Shown here in pieces: positions 60,753 to 64,000 of a stretch of DNA of 64,000 nucleotides. The position numbers and the translations under genes are program-made. This stretch comes from Bacteroides uniformis (GTDB lineage: Bacteria; Bacteroidota; Bacteroidia; Bacteroidales; Bacteroidaceae). Each line of letters opens with the position of its first letter. Within the stretch, counting starts at the first letter, position 1. The stretch lies in NCBI RefSeq assembly GCF_025147485.1, contig NZ_CP102263.1, positions 3,113,501 to 3,177,500 on the forward strand, written 5' to 3'. The notes under the pieces were generated by a model, which saw only the letters and a program-made list of their open reading frames with translations, was not told the DNA's origin and searched no databases.

Positions 60753-61757
60753 TTATTTCATTTTCAGTTCGTTAATCACTCTTGCACGGATTAGTTCCGC
60801 ATTTCCGATTACAAATTTCTGATGGCGTCCGCCCGCCTGCTCATTCATTTCCACCACCAGCTCCTTATCGTCCGGCAACGTAAATTTAGGCAATGTAAAG
60901 ACCGTTCTCTCCCTGCTCTTCCCGTTGACCACCGTTACATAATTGTACGCACGCAGCGGAACAATCACCTGTTCCTGAATGGCTGTACGTTTCGCAATCT
61001 TTCTGTCCACCACCTTAAAAGTGATATAGTCCACATGAAAAGGCACGTTGGACGAGTTTTTCAACTCCGTATGGAAATACAGTAACCCGTTGTGCGTATA
61101 AATCCCTTTCAACGTATATTGAATACCGAACCTTTTACAGCCGATATGCTTCACCAGTCTGTCATTGTTGGCATGGATAGACTTCATTATCAGCCGTACC
61201 AACAACGGCGATTCGCTGCCCAATTCTTTCAGATAAACCTCCATCGAGTTATTCGGTCGGTTCACCGCTTCGCCGTCATGGATAAAGTCCTTCATCTCGA
61301 TATTCAACTTCGTAGGCTCATCCGCATACTTGACATTAAACGTGTAATAACTGCCATCCTCCGTAATCACCGCAAGATTGGTTTCCCGTGAGAAATCACG
61401 CAGTGCCGCTTTCACACGCAGCACATTTTCCGAACCGTCCGCTTTTCCGGCGATAATGTCCGCAGAACCCAAATCCACATAACGGATAGCCGCAGGAAAA
61501 ATCAGATGTACCGTTTTACTGAAAGTCACTTCTAACCCATAGGGAGGAACCATCCGGTCAAAAGTCACCGTCCGGGTAAGTCCTTCGTACAAATCCCCCG
61601 TAGAAGGACTTTTGCGCACCTCTTCCTCGCTTGCATCTTCCTCTTCAGCGGCAACCGCTTCCGTTTCCTGTTGCACCTTTTCCACTTTCACTGTCTTTTG
61701 TGCGTATGCACCCGATACACTTGCACAAAAGGCAAGCATCAAAATCAACTTTTTCAT
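60753..61757 (-). CDS. traN: Conjugative transposon protein TraN (VirB9-like)
   Basis: The 334-residue precursor has a signal peptide (MKKLILMLAFCASVSGAYA-Q) and a VirB9-like beta-rich body: KTVHLIFPAAIRYVDLG, SENVLRVKAA, DGSYYTFNVKYADEPT, and FHVDYITFKVVDRK with a C-terminal AYNYVTVVNG. TraN forms part of the outer ring of the transfer channel with TraM and TraO. The position, directly upstream of traO and downstream of traM, is the CTnDOT order. Confidence 0.9.
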   Translation of the reverse strand: MKKLILMLAFCASVSGAYAQKTVKVEKVQQETEAVAAEEEDASEEEVRKSPSTGDLYEGLTRTVTFDRMVPPYGLEVTFSKTVHLIFPAAIRYVDLGSADIIAGKADGSENVLRVKAALRDFSRETNLAVITEDGSYYTFNVKYADEPTKLNIEMKDFIHDGEAVNRPNNSMEVYLKELGSESPLLVRLIMKSIHANNDRLVKHIGCKRFGIQYTLKGIYTHNGLLYFHTELKNSSNVPFHVDYITFKVVDRKIAKRTAIQEQVIVPLRAYNYVTVVNGKSRERTVFTLPKFTLPDDKELVVEMNEQAGGRHQKFVIGNAELIRARVINELKMK

Positions 61758-61807
61758 AAATACTTCTTTTTAATTTGTTTATAATTGGATTTTTTAGTGG
61801 TATATCT

Positions 61808-63232
61808 CTACTGTCCCGGCAGAAGATAAAACTCATGGTTAGCTTTGAGCGTCACCTTTACCGTTCGGAACTTCTTCGCCAGATATTGCGACGCCCCCTG
61901 AATGACACCCTTTCCCAAGTCCGCAGCCAGTTGTGCTCCGGCATCTTCCGTGATGGTGATACTCGTTCCGAGTGACGACCCCATGTTCGCCGCCATCTCC
62001 TTCACCGCGTTCAGTTCCTCCGATTCAGGCACAAACACCCCCTTCATACCTTTTGTATCATATACATCCAGATTGATGGGCGTCACACTCTCCCCGTAAC
62101 TGACCGAACTCACCTTTATCTCCATCCGTTCACCGTTGACTTTTGCTGTACCGGTAACCATTGTTCCCGATGGCACATACTGTTCTCCCGCCATCATCGG
62201 CTCCAACAACCGGAGTTGCACTTCCTTCCCGTCCGTCAGCGTGACGGTCTGGTACACACAGGCACGGATAGTATTCTTCGCAAGACCCTCCACCTCCGTT
62301 TGTACCGTATTGAATCCCAGATTACGAGGCTTACTGTACACCCTCACAAAATCCGCATCACTCATCGGCGGAGCCAGTAGCGACACCACTCTCTCCTTTA
62401 CCTGTCCCACCGGCACAGTGACAGTTCGGGCATTTCCCGTGCCCTTGTTCCCGGCGGTGGCAACCTCTGCCTTTTCCGGTTGCCCGTTACCGTTCTGTCC
62501 CGGCATATACTTTGCCGCCAGTTGGTACGACTTCTCCATCAGTTCCAGTTGTTCATCCGCAGCCGTTTTTCTCTGCTGTTCTTCCTCCTTCATCCGTTCC
62601 AGTTCCTGAATCCGCCATTCCAGTTCCAACTGCTTCTGGTCATCTTCCGGCTCCTTCTGTTCCTGGTAGAAAGTACCCAACTGCTTGTTTATATCCTTAT
62701 AAGCAACCGCCGAAGAACGGATCGGCGAATTACCCGTGCGTAGTGCAGGTTCCGGCGGCAGTTCTTCCATTGAATCCCCGATAGGGGCTTCCTCCGTCTG
62801 CCCGATGGCAATCTCAAAGTCCTGCAAAGTCCCCATTTTCGACTTCTGCTGTTTCTCGAAGGCATCCCGCTCGTATGCTTCCTTCTTGTCATCCAGCAAT
62901 CCCTTTTCTTTGGGGAGCGGCACGTCGATATTGAATCCCTGCTGCTCTTCCTTTTCCTCTCCACCCGAAGAAGGAGCGAAAATCAGCCACATGGCACCCG
63001 CGAACACGAGAAACATCAGCGGATACACCAGCATCTTCTTTCTCCGTTGGGCTTCCGCCGGTGTCAACTCCTTGCGTTCCTTCTCTTTCGGCTTCTCCTT
63101 TTTCTCTGCCGGTTGTCGGGCTGCATCCTCTCCGGCAGTTTCCCGGACTTCCTCCGTCACCGTTTCCTCTTCTATCTGTACGATACCTTCCTCCAGTACC
63201 GTACCTTCCTCATTGATATGATTATCTTCCAT
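61808..63232 (-). CDS. traM: Conjugative transposon protein TraM (VirB10-like)
   Basis: The 474-residue protein has an acidic N-terminus (about 1-45), a lysine-rich stretch, one membrane helix (about 67-86, MLVYPLMFLVFAGAMWLIFA), a charged coiled-coil region (about 190-235), and a beta-barrel-type C-terminal domain (RACVYQTVTLTDGKEVQLRL ... GVFVPESEEL). This is the layout of TraM, the VirB10-like envelope-spanning scaffold. It is 5 bases after traL and 50 bases before traN, in one operon. Confidence 0.9.
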   Translation of the reverse strand: MEDNHINEEGTVLEEGIVQIEEETVTEEVRETAGEDAARQPAEKKEKPKEKERKELTPAEAQRRKKMLVYPLMFLVFAGAMWLIFAPSSGGEEKEEQQGFNIDVPLPKEKGLLDDKKEAYERDAFEKQQKSKMGTLQDFEIAIGQTEEAPIGDSMEELPPEPALRTGNSPIRSSAVAYKDINKQLGTFYQEQKEPEDDQKQLELEWRIQELERMKEEEQQRKTAADEQLELMEKSYQLAAKYMPGQNGNGQPEKAEVATAGNKGTGNARTVTVPVGQVKERVVSLLAPPMSDADFVRVYSKPRNLGFNTVQTEVEGLAKNTIRACVYQTVTLTDGKEVQLRLLEPMMAGEQYVPSGTMVTGTAKVNGERMEIKVSSVSYGESVTPINLDVYDTKGMKGVFVPESEELNAVKEMAANMGSSLGTSITITEDAGAQLAADLGKGVIQGASQYLAKKFRTVKVTLKANHEFYLLPGQ

Positions 63233-63237
63233 TTTTT

Positions 63238-63528
63238 TTACTTTATCATATTATTACTCCCTGAACTCTCCCGAACGGGATAAGGGACACTATCCGCCTG
63301 CTGATGCAGTTTCATTTGTTCGATATGCTCGATCTGCAACCGTTCGCCTTCCTCTTTTCCCATCCGGTAAATACCCGAAACCGTGAAATAGATAGACAAC
63401 GCACTGAATCCTAACAACATCGTGAGCGTGACTGCCAACTGCTTTCCCGGCGTCAGCCTTCCGCACATACGGCGCAGACCATCATCCATCCGGTCTTGCC
63501 ATTCATTGATTTTCTTCCGTATCATCAT
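63238..63528 (-). CDS. traL: Conjugative transposon protein TraL (DUF3989-like)
   Basis: This 96-residue protein begins MIRKKINEWQDRMDDGLRRM, then has one membrane helix (about 29-50, LAVTLTMLLGFSALSIYFTV) and a charged tail. TraL is a small inner-membrane protein between traK and traM in CTnDOT-type elements. It starts 2 bases after the traK stop codon, so the pair is translationally coupled. Two adjacent ATGs (63528, 63525) are possible starts. Confidence 0.87.
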   Translation of the reverse strand: MMIRKKINEWQDRMDDGLRRMCGRLTPGKQLAVTLTMLLGFSALSIYFTVSGIYRMGKEEGERLQIEHIEQMKLHQQADSVPYPVRESSGSNNMIK

Positions 63529-63530
63529 GC

Positions 63531-64000
63531 CTATCTTTCCAGTACCCGTACATCCTTGTTTTCCAGAATCTCGAACCGCTCCATCGTGAACCCGTGCGGG
63601 TTATTGTCCGACCGTACCGAATTGATTAATCCGCACCGGGTAACAAGGCTTCGTTCCGTCACATTACTTGCACGGATAATCATCTGCCGCGCGTACATCG
63701 TCACCTGATAAGGATAGCGGTCAAAGTCGCACGCCATGCTGTCCACCTGCAAAGTCTGGTTGATATTCGCCGAGATAATCCGGTTATAATATCCCTTCTC
63801 GCTCCAATCCTTGTAGTACCTGAAAGCACTCTCATCGCAGAGGAACAGCGCCCTTCTGATATTTCCCTCTATCGCATCCTTGTCCGGCGAAAGCGTGAAG
63901 AACAACTCATGAAACCGCTTCACGTGCTCTTTCGCCTCCACCGGTCTGTTTTGCGAAAGGTCTTGTGACAGAGCCAGCATCAGCGACTTACCGTTATCCA
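63531..64000 (-). CDS. traK: Conjugative transposon protein TraK (VirB8-like), N-terminus beyond window
   Basis: About 156 codons are present, running off the right edge. The segment DNGKSLMLALSQDLSQNRPV, EAKEHVKRFHELFFTLSP, SEKGYYNRIISANINQTLQ and NNPHGFTMERFEILE are characteristic of TraK, the VirB8-like inner-membrane component. Family members are about 207 residues, so about 50 N-terminal residues with the membrane helix are missing. It is the first tra gene seen; upstream tra genes lie beyond the window. Confidence 0.9.
   Translation of the reverse strand, partial: DNGKSLMLALSQDLSQNRPVEAKEHVKRFHELFFTLSPDKDAIEGNIRRALFLCDESAFRYYKDWSEKGYYNRIISANINQTLQVDSMACDFDRYPYQVTMYARQMIIRASNVTERSLVTRCGLINSVRSDNNPHGFTMERFEILENKDVRVLER

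Larger units (their letters stand above)
52370..64000. mobile_element. Left part of an integrative conjugative element (CTnDOT-like conjugation genes), continues beyond window
   Basis: Directly after tRNA-Asp the gene content changes to a tyrosine recombinase, accessory genes and a leftward tra operon with traQ, traO, traN, traM, traL and traK. The left border is not exactly defined. It probably lies between the tRNA 3' end and 52460, where the short inverted repeat GTTGTC-CCTAC-GACAAC is a possible crossover core. The right end is outside, so direct repeats cannot be compared. Confidence 0.85.

Overview
The window looks like a chromosomal segment of a gut Bacteroides or close relative. The evidence is a SusC/SusD pair, an Na+-translocating NADH:quinone reductase operon, many promoters with a -7 element of the form TAnnTTTG, weak ribosome binding sites, and a CTnDOT-type conjugation gene cluster (traK-traO, traQ). 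No rRNA or CRISPR array is present. I could not run searches, so family names rest on motifs, length and gene order.

Region 1 (1-52,300) is core chromosome. In order it holds an M16 zinc peptidase (cut by the window edge), an ECF sigma factor, a carboxyltransferase with a degenerate biotinyl-like tail, a glycosyltransferase plus four-PAS hybrid histidine kinase operon, an Omp85-like outer membrane protein, a C1 aminopeptidase, the nqrABCDEF operon, map-rmuC, and an operon of an HU-like protein with sbcD and sbcC. Next come an AT-richer secreted protein behind a phased repeat, a lone PAS protein, an aldose epimerase, an MFS transporter, two small lipoproteins, two rRNA-modification enzymes, pyruvate phosphate dikinase, a short histidine kinase, a ThiE-like protein, superoxide dismutase, a UvrD-type helicase and a carboxynorspermidine decarboxylase. 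A six-gene tRNA array (Gly-Leu-Leu-Gly-Leu-Gly), a DUF4923-like protein, EngB, a recR operon, YqgE, an orphan SusC/SusD pair, an aminotransferase and tRNA-Asp complete it.

Region 2 (about 52,370-64,000, continuing past the window) is one end of an integrative conjugative element placed directly after tRNA-Asp. Its left end encodes a tyrosine recombinase, a catalytic-domain-only recombinase paralogue that has lost its active-site residues, and a RhuM-like protein. A separate transcription unit follows with a phosphoribosyltransferase-domain protein and a RES-like (putative NAD+ phosphorylase) protein. Two copies of one inverted repeat, AAATCGTTAC-N23-GTAACGATTT, flank this left-end module. Beyond it lie a structured non-coding stretch with a possible small RNA, small accessory genes, and the conjugation operon read leftwards (traK, L, M, N, O, Q, a methyltransferase-like gene and a 37-codon gene).

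The most promising unexplained biology is the left-end module of the element: dead integrase paralogue, RhuM-like protein, PRTase and RES-like protein between matched inverted repeats. Second is the 21-bp phased repeat with a perfect palindrome at 25,083-25,153, next to an HU-like gene co-directional with sbcDC.
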